This document shows, piece by piece, positions 10,614 to 23,426 of a stretch of DNA of 64,000 nucleotides (within the stretch, counting starts at the first letter, position 1; the number at the start of each line of letters is the position of its first letter). The notes below the pieces were generated by a model. That model was not told where the DNA came from. It ran no database searches and saw only the letters and a program-made list of their open reading frames with translations. The stretch is taken from NCBI RefSeq assembly GCF_019320115.1, contig NC_089584.1, positions 79,613,922-79,677,921 on the forward strand. The letters are read 5' to 3'. The stretch comes from Miscanthus floridulus (lineage: Eukaryota; Streptophyta; Magnoliopsida; Poales; Poaceae). A program made the position numbers and the translations under genes.

Positions 10614-10787
10614 GTGACGAGCCACGTTTTTCCGGCTTGTTCGGGTTGAAAGGATCGGATACGATCGTGGATTATTACTGCTGCTGGTTTAGTGATAGAG
10701 TGACGAGCTACGTTTTTTCAGCTTGTTCAGCTGAGGTTGAAACGATCGGATATGTGGATTATTACTGCTGGCTGGTTTAGTGTAGGA
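10614..10787. repeat. two-copy tandem duplication, unit about 87 bp
   Basis: GTGACGAGCCACGTTTTTCC opens the first unit (10614-10699). GTGACGAGCTACGTTTTTTC opens the second (10700-10787). Both continue through GATCGGATA, GTGGATTATTACTGCTG and GGTTTAGTG. The unit pair lies about 230 bp upstream of the copy A start codon. The adjoining GAGAAAAATACTATTC resembles the inside of the CGTTCGGCT-type MITEs. Confidence 0.65.
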
Positions 10788-11080
10788 GAAAAATACTATT
10801 CGATGCGAACGGGCTGTTTGTTTGTGCCAAAAGTCGGTAGTAGGCTGGCACGAATACTTCTCGCCCACTGATGGTGACAACTATACGAGCTCTACTCCGT
10901 AGCTCAAAATCTGCCGCCGGCTCGTTTACATCCAGTCTTTCCAAATCACCTTTAGGGCTGCGATAAGGCTGCCTGTAACCCCATTCCAGTCATTCTGTCG
11001 AGTAATGGAACTGCGTACGTGTAAAGTTTGGATGGTTGTAAAATAGGTCACGGCGTCTTGCAAAGTTTGGATGATTAGCA

Positions 11081-11196
11081 CTCAATGCATCCCAAATTAT
11101 AAGACAGTTTATGCACATAAATATATGCTAAGTCTAGACATATACTAAAAACAATATATCTAAAAAGAACAAAACGTCTTATAATTTGGTACGGAG
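11081..11196. mobile_element. Stowaway-like MITE
   Basis: The arms CCCAAATTATAAGACAGTTT and AAAACGTCTTATAATTTGGTACGGAG form a long imperfect inverted repeat. ACGGAG followed by TA at the right end is the Stowaway signature (TA plus CTCCGT). The left terminus is eroded (CTCAATGCAT). Length is about 116 bp and non-coding. Confidence 0.65.
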
Positions 11197-12202
11197 TACT
11201 AAGACTAGACTAGATGGTAAAATAGTTGCGTGATATTGTGCTCTGAAGGTGTTCCTATATGCTGCGATAAGGCTGTAATCCCATTACAGTCATACATGTT
11301 CCTATACGCTCAGGTTTCAGACTCTTCTTCTACATTTCACTGCAAATGCTCTGAAGTGAGTTTAAGTCTGAGAAAGTAGAAAGAGGAGCAAAGATGCATG
11401 TATAAGTTCTTGCCTACTGGTAAGTACATGCGGTGCTCGGAAGCATGGCTTCCTCATCGGCGCCAAAGAGTCTGAATGTGCAGATTGAACTGTACTGGTA
11501 AAAACAAACCCAGCTTTCATCCTCTCTACAAATCAGAACCATGATTCTGCACTTTGGTGGTGAATTCGTCATAGCTAGCAAGCAATAAAGAAACTTCACC
11601 ATTCCCTTTTCTAAAACTCAAAGGCCAAGTTTTTTAGGAATTCTATGTTTTTCTTGTAAAATTGAACTCATTTCTAGTTTTCTGAGTCCTACATTTTTCC
11701 TGTGAAATTAATGATTCCTGTAACTCATGTGAAATTGAATTCATTCTTATAAAATTCCTCCCTAAAACTGTTGCATCCGTAAGAAGCCACAACATACTCG
11801 ACATTCCTCAACACGGTCTGCAACATAGCTTGTTTCTCATTCTCAGGTCGAGATGCGGATTAAAAGCGAGAATACATGTACTCCGTATGTACTTGGTGGC
11901 ATGTTTTCCTGCCTACATGCTGATTGAGCTAGCACACATTACTGTAACTTTTTTTTTTGCAAGGAACTATATGGCAGGTTCACATAACCACAATTCATGT
12001 GACAACATATAATCATGAGCAAACTCTACAGTCCATTCTTAGCTTCACATAAGTACACAAAATCAAATTCCTGCTCGTACTTCCAATAAGACTGGGCCCT
12101 TCATTGTTCTTCTCTGTACATTATTTAGAACAGGTATTCCTGAGGACATCTGCAGGGAGAGTGCCACACCAATCGCATCATCATTGTTGCTTTGAAGTAT
12201 TT

Positions 12203-14294
<2,092 letters not shown>

Positions 14295-14421
14295 GGCCGC
14301 TGCTCGCTGGTGAACTGAAAGAGGAACGGTGAAAGTGGAATCAAGTTTGGTTCGAGGAAAAATAGCAGCCACTTCTGCCAGATTTTGGGTTGGTGGGGCT
14401 TTTGCCAAAAGTCCAACCAAA

Positions 14422-14704
14422 GGGGCTATGTTTGGAGGTGGCTTTATTAGAAGCAGCTGTTTTTTCGTACTATATTTTTAAAAACTGGTTTGCTTCTGTT
14501 TTTAGCTTTTGGCTTTCTGCTTTTTAAAATTGGTGGAATAAAAAGTTCTTCTATAGTTGTTTTAAGAGAGATAAAGATAGAAGCTATATTTTATACTTGT
14601 TTAATCAAATAACTTTCAGTTTTTCTACAGCTCATAATCCACAGCAGCTTTCTCACAGCTCATAGTACTTTTTTTCCATAGCCACAGCTCAACCAAACAC
14701 GCCC
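14422..14704. mobile_element. MITE upstream of reductase copy B
   Basis: The left end GGGCTATGTTTGG pairs with the right end CCAAACACGCCC. The interior has repeated 'AGCAGCTG', 'CACAGCTCA' and 'TCTCACAGCTCATA' arms typical of a common hAT-like grass MITE. The length is about 283 bp, non-coding. No clear 8-bp duplication was found, so the superfamily is tentative. Its inner edge is about 130 bp from the copy B start codon. Confidence 0.6.
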
Positions 14705-16081
14705 TTTATAGGCACATGGTACATATTATAGCTATAGGATTGTTGAATCTAGATAATAAAAGTTGGGAATAATTGTCGGTTGGACATCTAAATTGATAAA
14801 TTGATAGTCCTTTGCTGCTAGACATTTCACTCTGGAACAATTTGTCAGAAAATATTGTGGTTCGATAAAATTAGGCCAAATTAGGCCACTGAACTGGTTA
14901 CAGAATGAACAGCGGTGAAATAAAATTCGGACCGGTTACATAGAGAACAACGGTGAAATAAAATTCTTACCGCCGCTTTCTTCTTCCTCTCAACCTTTTT
15001 TTTTTCCTTCTGTTTCCTGTCCCCTTCATGGGCGGCTGCGCCTCCGACGCAACCGGTCTACGCCGTGCCGCCGCCCTCTGCGTGGGCACGTATGCCGCCA
15101 CCTAGGTCTAGCGGGAAGGTGCTAGCCGGGGGCGGTGCCGTTTCTTGGTTCCGGTAATGTATTGCTATCGTCCTATCGCTTCACTCGCCTCCCACTCCGC
15201 TCTGCCCCCTCTACAGAGTCCGCGTGGGGGCGATCTACGAAGTCCACGTTGGGTACGCAGTTTGCAATTGGTTGCTTTTTTGCGTCTCTCTCTCCCTCCC
15301 GTCGCTCTACTTTCCTCGTGCAGTACCTGCCTCCGGACGCTGGGCAGGCCAAACACGGCCCCCGCCGTTGAGAAGGCCGGGCATGGCCGATGGTTGTCGC
15401 TCCGTCGCAGGCGAGGCCGGGGGCGGCGGCAGTTCGCAACCTCAGTGCGAGCGCAGGCGCGATACCGAATGCCTAACGCCAGGTAGGCCGGGCGAGGCCG
15501 CCAGTCGAAGCCCGGTGCCGTCGAGGCCGTCAGCGGTTGTCGGGAGGCCGTCCACGGGAGTGTTCGGCTAGGGGAAAAAAACACCGTTCATGATGAAAAC
15601 ACGGTTCATACTTATCTGCTACGAGAGAAAAATACTATCCCAGCTGAAAAAACAAGCCGGCTTCTTGTTCATGCTGAAAACGCTCGCCCCATTTATTTTT
15701 CAATGAAAAATAATATTGCTCTTTGAAGATAAAATCGTAGTTATTATTTTTCTAACCTTGTACTTTTGTTTTATGTGCTTTCCTATATTATTCGTCAAAC
15801 AACCATTTATACAACATTCCTATGTTTCTAAATCCTCCATTTTCTACGTGCACTCCTATCATATTTATATGTTTTTTCTTATTCATGTGTTTTCTATTTC
15901 CACGTTTCAGAGGGGCCCTAAATGAATAATCTTGGTACTGATATGGCAAGTTATTGAGAGCTCACTGTTGAAGGTGCCTTAAATGAAATGTGCCGACCTC
16001 GTCTAGTGACGGAACTTGGATGAAAGTTTAGAAGGGCTAAAATCGTCATCTTCAATCTCTAGCCTTTCCTTCTCGGAGCAG
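14705..16081. other. intergenic DNA with a GC-rich block and decayed MITE pieces
   Basis: No gene is supported. 15030-15560 is strongly GC-rich with repeated GGCCGGGCGAGGCCG-type words, and open in several frames on both strands, as random GC-rich sequence tends to be. 15556-15690 resembles a broken copy of the CGTTCGGCT-type MITE (GAGAGAAAAATACTATCCC, AAAAAACAAGCCGG). 15690-15950 is AT-rich. 15990-16081 (GTGACGGAACTTGGATGAAAG) looks like another dispersed repeat, cut by the gypsy insertion. Confidence 0.45.
14896..14971. repeat. two-copy 38-bp tandem repeat
   Basis: GGTTACAGAATGAACAGCGG (from 14896) and GGTTACATAGAGAACAACGG (from 14934) each continue into TGAAATAAAATTC. They sit directly next to each other. 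Confidence 0.7.
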
Positions 16082-16086
16082 CCATG

Positions 16087-17870
16087 TGTCGGCATGAAAT
16101 TTCGTCCCATGCCAAGGATACACGAGTAAGTCGGAAGGGTCCGCTTGATGGAGCTGAAGATCCACCTAGCTTCAGCGCAGGGGTGGTCGATCTTGCGCAC
16201 TCCTCCTGAGACGTGCCAGTCAATTTGACCCTGCAATTGACAAGAAGAGAAAGCTAATCAGTAATTTAAGGCGGAACATGCCGGTGTTGCCAGACAGTCC
16301 CGAATGTGCGGCTCTGAGAGCCGATATGAAAGGAAATCAACTAAATAGTCGATTCCAGTATATTCATAAGATGAATCAATTAAAGCTCATGGAAGGTAAA
16401 TCGGTTATCGCTCAGGATAGATCTCGTTATTTAGACAAACATTAGTCAATGGCAAAAGGATATCAGCAATGATTAGTTTAGGCTAAGCCAATGACTGCAA
16501 GTAACCGAATCCTTTTTGTATAAATGAAACAGCTCATCGCCATTTAACTATTTAATAAAGATAAATCTAATGAACATATTAGATCTCATCTATCACTATG
16601 ACCAGTGGGGCATGAGGCAGAATCATGCAGGCCGTAGAAACAACAATAAATTCGACGACCCTAACTTATTACTAATATCAGTGGGGCATGAGGCAGAATC
16701 ATATAGGCCGTAATACAATAATAAGATCATGGGGCCAACACATCTTTCAACCTATCTCTACTTCAACGGTCTCGTAACGTGAACTGTTCGTGAAAGCACT
16801 CGATATCGGCTAAAACAGCCGATTCAGGCATAGCGCACAGTTAAGGTCATACCCTATCAAGAACAGATCTACCAAATAACGATCCCCACTCCACGGTGCT
16901 AACAGTGGGATATGAGGCAGAATCACACAGGCTGTGATAATGGGCCATGAAATTGTTTTCACTAGCCAATAGATCTACTCAAGATCAGACATACCTTAAC
17001 CACACACTATGTACGATCAAGATTAACATAAAACAGCCGATAAAACATAACTCATCATTTAAAGTACAGATTAGATCAAATTTAGATTAACAAACGATGT
17101 GTTAAAAAAGATATAAGGCCGATCTAGATCAATCCCGATTGGACGAAGTGATATTGCTGTAATTAAATAAATAATGGAAGCAATAAGCAATATCGGTAAC
17201 TTAATGAATCTATCCGAAGGAATGCCACCCTTAGATAGAGCCGATAACTTGACCTTAATCTAGTTTGAGCAGTGGAGGTCGACCGGATCGATGCAGTCGT
17301 ACTTGAACTAGATAAGAGTCGATAACTAGCTTATACCAGAGTCGTAATGGAGGTCGACCGGATCGATGCAGCCGTACGAATAGAAGTATAAGCCATGACG
17401 GTACTTACAGACAAGCAGTGGAGGTCGACTGGATCGATGCAGCCGTACTTGCTGAAGAACTCGTCGAGATATACTCTACTTCTACTCCTAAGGGGTGGCC
17501 GGAGCCGATAAAAGTAAGTAACTTGTATTGGATTGATTGTGTGTTTGATACAATAGTCGGGGGTTTATATTTATACCATGGGCTGAAGAGTCCTAAACGA
17601 ACATGACTAGATAAAAAGAAATACCAAGATACATGGACTCTAATTTCCCTTATGTAGAATCCTTGCTGATGAAGCTTCCTTATTTGATACGTGTCCTTGT
17701 TTCTTTCATCCTAATATGCACCTAGACGTCATGTATCTCTCAAATTAATTAAATAATATTTCTTGGCCGGCTCATAAATATCCCTTAATTATGAAACTTT
17801 CTCGCTTTTAACATCATCGGCCGATCTCTTTCTTTCTAGGATAAGCTTACTAAATTTTGGTGTAAATACA
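16087..17870 (-). repeat. 3' LTR of the 16087-25210 gypsy element
   Basis: On the plus strand it begins TGTCGGCATGAAATTTCG and ends TTTTGGTGTAAATACA. It aligns along its length with 23427-25210. The minus-strand polypurine tract AACTAGGGGGCC lies immediately inside it (17871-17882). Confidence 0.88.
16603..17450. repeat. two interleaved sets of short direct repeats inside the LTR
   Basis: Set 1: CAGTGGGGCATGAGGCAGAA at 16603 and 16679, with a variant at 16903. Set 2: CAGTGGAGGTCGACCGGATC at 17270, with variants at about 17345 and 17416, each followed by GATGCAG. Both sets recur in the other LTR (near 23943-24260 and 24610-24785), so they belong to the family. Confidence 0.8.
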
Positions 17871-17882
17871 GGCCCCCTAGTT

Positions 17883-19740
17883 CGAAGTATGAGTTTTCAT
17901 GCTTCGAACTATTTTAATCCAATGGTCTTCTTTTCCCTAGCCGATGACATTTGATCGCAATCACTGAAAGCTGCATCGGCTCCATCTTCTTTTTTATCTT
18001 GATAACTTCAAAATTGATCTTTCTCTGCATCTTCATTCATCTGCTTTACCCAATTAGTAGCTGGCCCTCCAAGTTCGATCATAGCAATACAAGTTAACCA
18101 GCAGTACGGAAATATGCTTATTTCAAGCCTCACCTACACATGTGAACTTTGAAGTGTCTACCATACCATCTTGGGTGGTTGAGGAATGAAATGGATTAGA
18201 ATCTAGTCATCCTCGCTTCCCCTACTTAGAAAACTTGGGTTTTTAAAAGATTTTTAAATTAAAACATAGCTTTGCTCCTCAAATGATTCTCTTAGATCGC
18301 TCAATGTGTATAGTTCCTCGTCAAAGCATTGTTTTATCTCTTCTTATCCTACTTCTAAAAAGCTTATGTGGAGTTTTAGGTAGGGATAAAATATGTAGCG
18401 TACTTACCTTGCATATATTGTAAGATCAAATCCTGGATCCAATGAGAGAAATGTCATACTCTTAGATCAAGATGTGCATGTGCGTGGAATATTTGGTGGC
18501 TAACCTAATTCTACTATGCTCTTTGAAATACATTTCTCTCTTACGGAATATTTTTGCGAGAACATGGACTATCTTTCCTCATCTTTTTTCTTTTTCCCTT
18601 TATTTATTTATTTATTTTGGACTTCTTTTGTATCCATCTTTTATATATTTTTGCATAACCCATGTCTCTCTTTATAACAATTTTTTGAGAGAAATATTAT
18701 CAAGAACTTAGAGCATTTATTCTAATAAAACCTAACATATTTTTTTGTCTTCTCCTAGTGTAGGAGCAGAACATTTTGAGGTGGATGAAGAACATGTTTT
18801 TGCGTACTTCCAGTATAGAAGCAGCACATATATGTGGCGTGTAAGTGATCTTGATCTTGGGAACATGATAAATCTCTCAGCAAGGGTCAACAAAACTTAA
18901 CAAAACTCAATACAGAGCAAGCAGCTTATGTGGAAGGTTTTTAATGTGACTAATATATGGCTCTGGTAGGAAATTCAACATCATTGAGGAGACAAGCTAT
19001 TGATTTTAAATTTTTGTAAGAAAATTTCCCATGTACTTTGCAAAAAGAAGTAAGATTTCTTTCATCATACCATATCTCATTCATCAACTACTTAGATATC
19101 ATGTTTTCCCTATGATAGATTATTCACAAGTGATAGAAAAAGCATAAAATAAAGAATATGCGTACCTCCGCTTTGAACCAATGAATGCCTTTGCTCGAAC
19201 TTTCTCCCAGTATGTACATATCAGCTAGACTTCGTCGGCCTGATGATCTCTGCATTCTCAATCAAACATATGATATGGCAAGACCGCACGTACTTCCAAG
19301 ATCTGACTCATTTTTTTGTGCCCACATACATCATGTATATATATGCATGAAAATCTGACTTGCATGCACTACATAAAGGGCTCTATCGGCTTGATGTCTT
19401 GATCGTCCAATCCTGAGCCGATTGCGAGCAATCTTTTATTTATTGCTACTGCCTTTTAATAAGGTGATTATCAGTTTCAGAAGTCTCGCAATCAGATCAA
19501 GTTGAGAACACAGAAAGAGCACTGTGAAAAATTCACTTGCTGAAGCCACAAACTACAATAAAGGTCAGGGCTGGCCAAGAGGCTTCCTGCGTTGGCCGCT
19601 GAGCGCGCTATAGGTACATCATAGTAGTGCAGACGCCCTTGTTGTTGTCATGACTATCTTTATTTTTGTTTGTGCTCTATAGGTGATACGTATCGTATTG
19701 GTTTTTTCACATCTTTAGGCTTATTTTTGAACTAGAGGCG
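17883..19740 (-). other. non-coding interior between pol remnant and 3' LTR
   Basis: About 1.85 kb of AT-rich sequence contains no frame resembling pol. Short ORFs (for example 18472-18711 plus) are low-complexity chance readings. This is where RNase H, integrase and downstream sequence would be expected in a complete element. Confidence 0.5.
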
Positions 19741-19849
19741 ATACCCTTCTGGTACCGGCTATTAGAGCCAATGACTAAACGAATCGGCTATTAAGTGTTG
19801 ATCAAATGTTAGGGTAATATTCCTTCAAATTTGTTTCGTCGATTGCTAT

Positions 19850-20000
19850 TGATAGGTTGCACCATAACTTTTCAGACCGAAGGTTAAACGATCGATCAAT
19901 CCAGTCCAAGCATCTCATTAAGCGAAACAAAACTTTTTGTAATAGATCTATCAACTCTGAATAGCACTTATGATTTGACTTAGCGTCCACATACATCGGA
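19850..20000 (-). pseudogene. internally deleted reverse transcriptase remnant
   Basis: On the minus strand a fragment resembling the pre-RT segment CFAWxxxEMPGLD(R)S reads as EMLGLDWIDRS. It is followed almost at once, in a shifted frame, by FGLKSYGATYQ, which is the late-RT FGLKNAGATYQ motif. The RT core normally between these motifs is missing. The palm aspartates are absent. Confidence 0.5.
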
Positions 20001-20199
20001 CTAAGCCTATCTTCAGGACCAATGCTTATTCTTCCTTAATCCAATGGCTGACGTGAAGCCGTGACTATTTACTAAAACAAACTCTCAGAGCTGATTGCTT
20101 GCATCGGCTGTTGGCTTTCATTGCTGATTTTAATGAGGCCTCCTTCCCATTACTTGCCAGAAAAGCATTCAAAGTCTGCTAGCTCCCAAAAACTGGATC

Positions 20200-20860
20200 G
20201 GCTATTGCGATGCTCACAGACTCGTTAGCGCGAACCAGCTCGACATCATCTCCATGCCATTGGATCAAACACTGATGCATGGTCGATGGTACACAATAAT
20301 TCGCATGAATCTAATCACGACCAAGGAGCAAACTGTAAAACCCTTTTCCATCGATGACGAAGAATGTGGTGAGCAGAGTCTTACTCCCGATTATCAGTTC
20401 GACATTCGTTGCCCCTTAGGTCTTAGACGCATTACCCCCAAAGTCCTTAAGCATCATGTCAGTCTCGATCAAATCTCCTGGTCCCTTGCCGAGCTTACAA
20501 AAAGTGGTGTAAGGCATGAAATTGATAGAAGCACCTCCGTCCACAAACATCTTATTCATCGGCTTCTCATCAACCAAACCTTTTACATATAAAGCCTTTA
20601 AGTGCTAATGTTTGACTGGTTTATCAAATATAGCTTGCTGTATAACTGTCAGCTTGGCAACTATCTCTTTATACTCCGATTCATCAAAATCCGAATAAAC
20701 TTCTTGATCTGTCGGAGCTCTGAATTCTAATGGCAACAGAAAAGCCATTTGAATATTGGCCGATGGTTGCTTTCTATCAGCTGTTTGCTTAGCACGCCAT
20801 ACTTGAGGTTTACCGAATGCTTGAGCCTGTTCTAACTCTTTATTCCTTAGGCGTTGCACC
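20200..20860 (-). pseudogene. retroviral-type aspartic protease remnant
   Basis: The minus frame reads through FDESEYKEIVAKLTVIQQ, a TAG, then LKALYVKGLVDEKPMNKMF and VDGGASINFMP. The D-G-A active-site motif is present. Further on, VELIIGSKTLLTTFFV precedes LLLGRD, where the expected Trp codon is TAG, then IHAN. At least three stops interrupt it. Confidence 0.65.
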
Positions 20861-21352
20861 CTTCTCTTCTGGCTTCTTGTTAAACCTCCTGGACATGATT
20901 GGCCCTCCTGCCAAACATATTATCTCTTGTTGCCTTCTTCTTCATAATCAGCCCAATCTTGATCGACAACTCTTTTTCCTAGCCGACTATGAATACTTCC
21001 ATTTTAAGCGCCGATCTATGTTATTATGGTGATATGCATCTTGAGCATGGATAGACCGACAGTTGGTTTGAGATTGCCTAAACTTCCAATACTGATCGCT
21101 GCACTCTGGACAGTTACTCCTGGTAGGCAACTTCAAACCTTCGTTCCAGCAATGTCGGAAGAAAGGACAATTCCAATGCAATTCAGTCTGCTTTCTTTCA
21201 TATCTCTCTTTTTCCTATTCACGTTGGTATTCTTGCTTTTCCAACCAACGCTGATAATCCTTTTCCTTTTGCCGCTGCCATTTATTCAACAGAATTCGAG
21301 ATGTAACCCGCGGCTTTGTCGCCCCTGCTTTTGATGTTTCTCCTTGCTCATA

Positions 21353-23392
21353 TCAGCTCTTTTGCTTATCGCGACGTCTTTTAATTTCTTTGTATTCGTC
21401 GGTCGATATTTGCCTCTTGGGATCGACTGCTCCAGCTTCTCTTGATTTGGTTGATGTTAGGACCTTAGTTTTCCCTTTGAGCAACCTAGCATCGACCATG
21501 TTTTGATCTCCTAGGAAAGGATTATCATCAACTTTTATTTTTCGAGGCGTATCAAATTTGAGCCTTCCTTGATCAATGGCCCTTTGTATATGCTGCCGGA
21601 AAATTCTACATTCATTAGTGGAATGAGAAGTCGCGTTATAGAACTTGCAGAACTTCTTATTCTTCAACTGATCAGGGGGCAACATAACATGATTATCGGG
21701 CAACTTAATCTGTCCCTTTTCAAGCAAGAAATTAAAGAGCTTGTCTGATTTTGTGACATCAAAGTCATAGCTCTCGTCGACTCCTCTTCCCCATGGATTT
21801 GGCACCATTACTGTCTTTTTGCCCTAATTTCATTCAGCTGCAGCAACCTCTTCCTCTTCATCTTCATAGCCGTCATCGACTGAGTATGGATTATAAGCTT
21901 CGGCTACTGTGGTACTCTTCTAGAATCGGGTATCTCTGTGCATACTCTGGAATTGGCTATTGAGTACTACCACTCGTTGAGCCAGTTGACCCAAGTTATC
22001 AAATTCTTGTCCCAGTAGTTTTTCTTTCCACATTGGCAGTATTCCTTGAACGGCTAAAGCAGCTATCTGATCATCAACTAAGTTTAATGAGAAGCATAAG
22101 TTCCTAGTTTCTCAGAACCTCTGAACAAACTCAGTGCCCGATTCATTAGTCTTTTGCCTTATAGTTATTAGATCGGTAATCTTCTTTTCTCCAGTCCCAG
22201 TATAAAAATATGTATGAAATTTCTTCTCGAGGTCAGCCCAGTTGGTAATGGAGTTGACCGGCAGTGATGAAAACCAAGTGAAGGCTGGCCCTGACAGGGA
22301 CAAGGAGAAGAAACAAACTCGATGGGCCTCCTCAACTGATGCATCACCCGGTTGTGTAAGATACTGACTGACATGTTCTATTATGCTTGTACTGTCTTGG
22401 CTAGTGAATTTAGCAAACTCTGGAAGCCTTTAATTTGCAGGAAGAGCGACCAAATCATACCATTCTGGGTATGGGTGTTTGTACAAAAAGGTCAGCCCTT
22501 TTGGCTTTAGACCGAACTGATTCTTCATCATCTTGATAACCTTTAGCAATAACTCGTCAGCATGTGAATTTGGATTTCTCTGTACTTGTTGACCCATTTG
22601 TGGATTGAAATCATGTGTGCCCTGATACCCTGGATTCAGAATCATGTGAAGGGTGTTATAATCTGTGCCACAATGATACCCCTATGGAATCTCTATCTGC
22701 TGGGTCCTTTGCTGGTTTGCTGCTTGAAGTCTCTGATTATAGACATGAGGATCTATATCTCTGTGGATCCTTTGAATTGATGGTGCTATTTTTTGAGCCG
22801 ATGATGGTATGTCGCCTGATGTGTCAAAATTAATCACCTAGTTCTGATCTTGCCCCGCCGGCTGTTGCACATGCTGCACTGACAGTCTAGGATTATACTG
22901 CGTCTGATTCATAGTAGTACCTTAAGCTTATGCAGATGAACCCTAAACTGCCTGGACATCATCATTACCAGCTGGTGCTGCTTCTTGATGGCTGGTACCG
23001 ACTTGATTAGTCCCTTGGGTCGACGGATGTAGAATGTTGTAATAAGCCGGCCCACCTTGACCAAATGGAAACTCATGAACCGCCTCCTTCATGGCATTGT
23101 GGAATGTGTCCAAGAAAGCTTCATTATGGCTTGATATGGCATCATGAGTGGATTTGTTTACAATTTCCGTAAATAAACGCCTGTCTTCAGCTTCAATTGT
23201 ATCTATCTGCCCGTGTAATAGAACTCTTGATAGTGGATATTTCTGAACAATTGTGTTGTCACGTGTTTTGGTGTAGGACAATAAACATTTGTTCTGAAAT
23301 TCTTCTATAGCTTTGCTAATGATATCTTTATCTCCATCAGGTAGATCTTCATAATGTACCATAAAGAAGTCGTTGTTGTTGTGAACCGCCAT
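21353..23392 (-). pseudogene. gag of the 16087-25210 gypsy element
   Basis: The ATG at 23392-23390 opens MAVHNNNDFFMVHYEDLPDG. One frame can be followed leftwards with several stops. MSLSGPAFTWFSSLP and WADLEKKFHTYFY (about 22200-22303) form the retrotransposon gag domain. CKFYNATSHSTNECRIFRQ (about 21640) is the conserved Cys/His segment typical of Tat-type gag. A further Cys-rich piece (CPFFRHCWNEGLKLP, near 21140) belongs to the same polyprotein. It is not translatable as one protein. Confidence 0.75.
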
Positions 23393-23426
23393 GACGATCG
23401 TGGGGTCCCACCGGACGTGCCAAGAA

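Larger units (their letters stand above)
10385..12202. other. intergenic region between the two reductase genes
   Basis: This holds the promoter side of copy A and the 3' side of copy B. I see no gene. Recognisable content is a tandem duplication (10614-10787), a Stowaway-like MITE (11081-11196) and a ~40-bp direct repeat GCTGCGATAAGGCTG...CCCATT..CAGTCAT at about 10957 and 11260. The stretch 11600-11790 is AT-rich and may be another decayed MITE. Plus-strand ORFs overlapping 9571-10564 are antisense shadows of reductase exons. Confidence 0.6.

Noticed and set aside
18472..18711. Small membrane protein ORF rich in Phe/Leu
   Set aside because: Low-complexity AT-rich sequence in a gypsy interior; hydrophobicity follows from T-rich codons.
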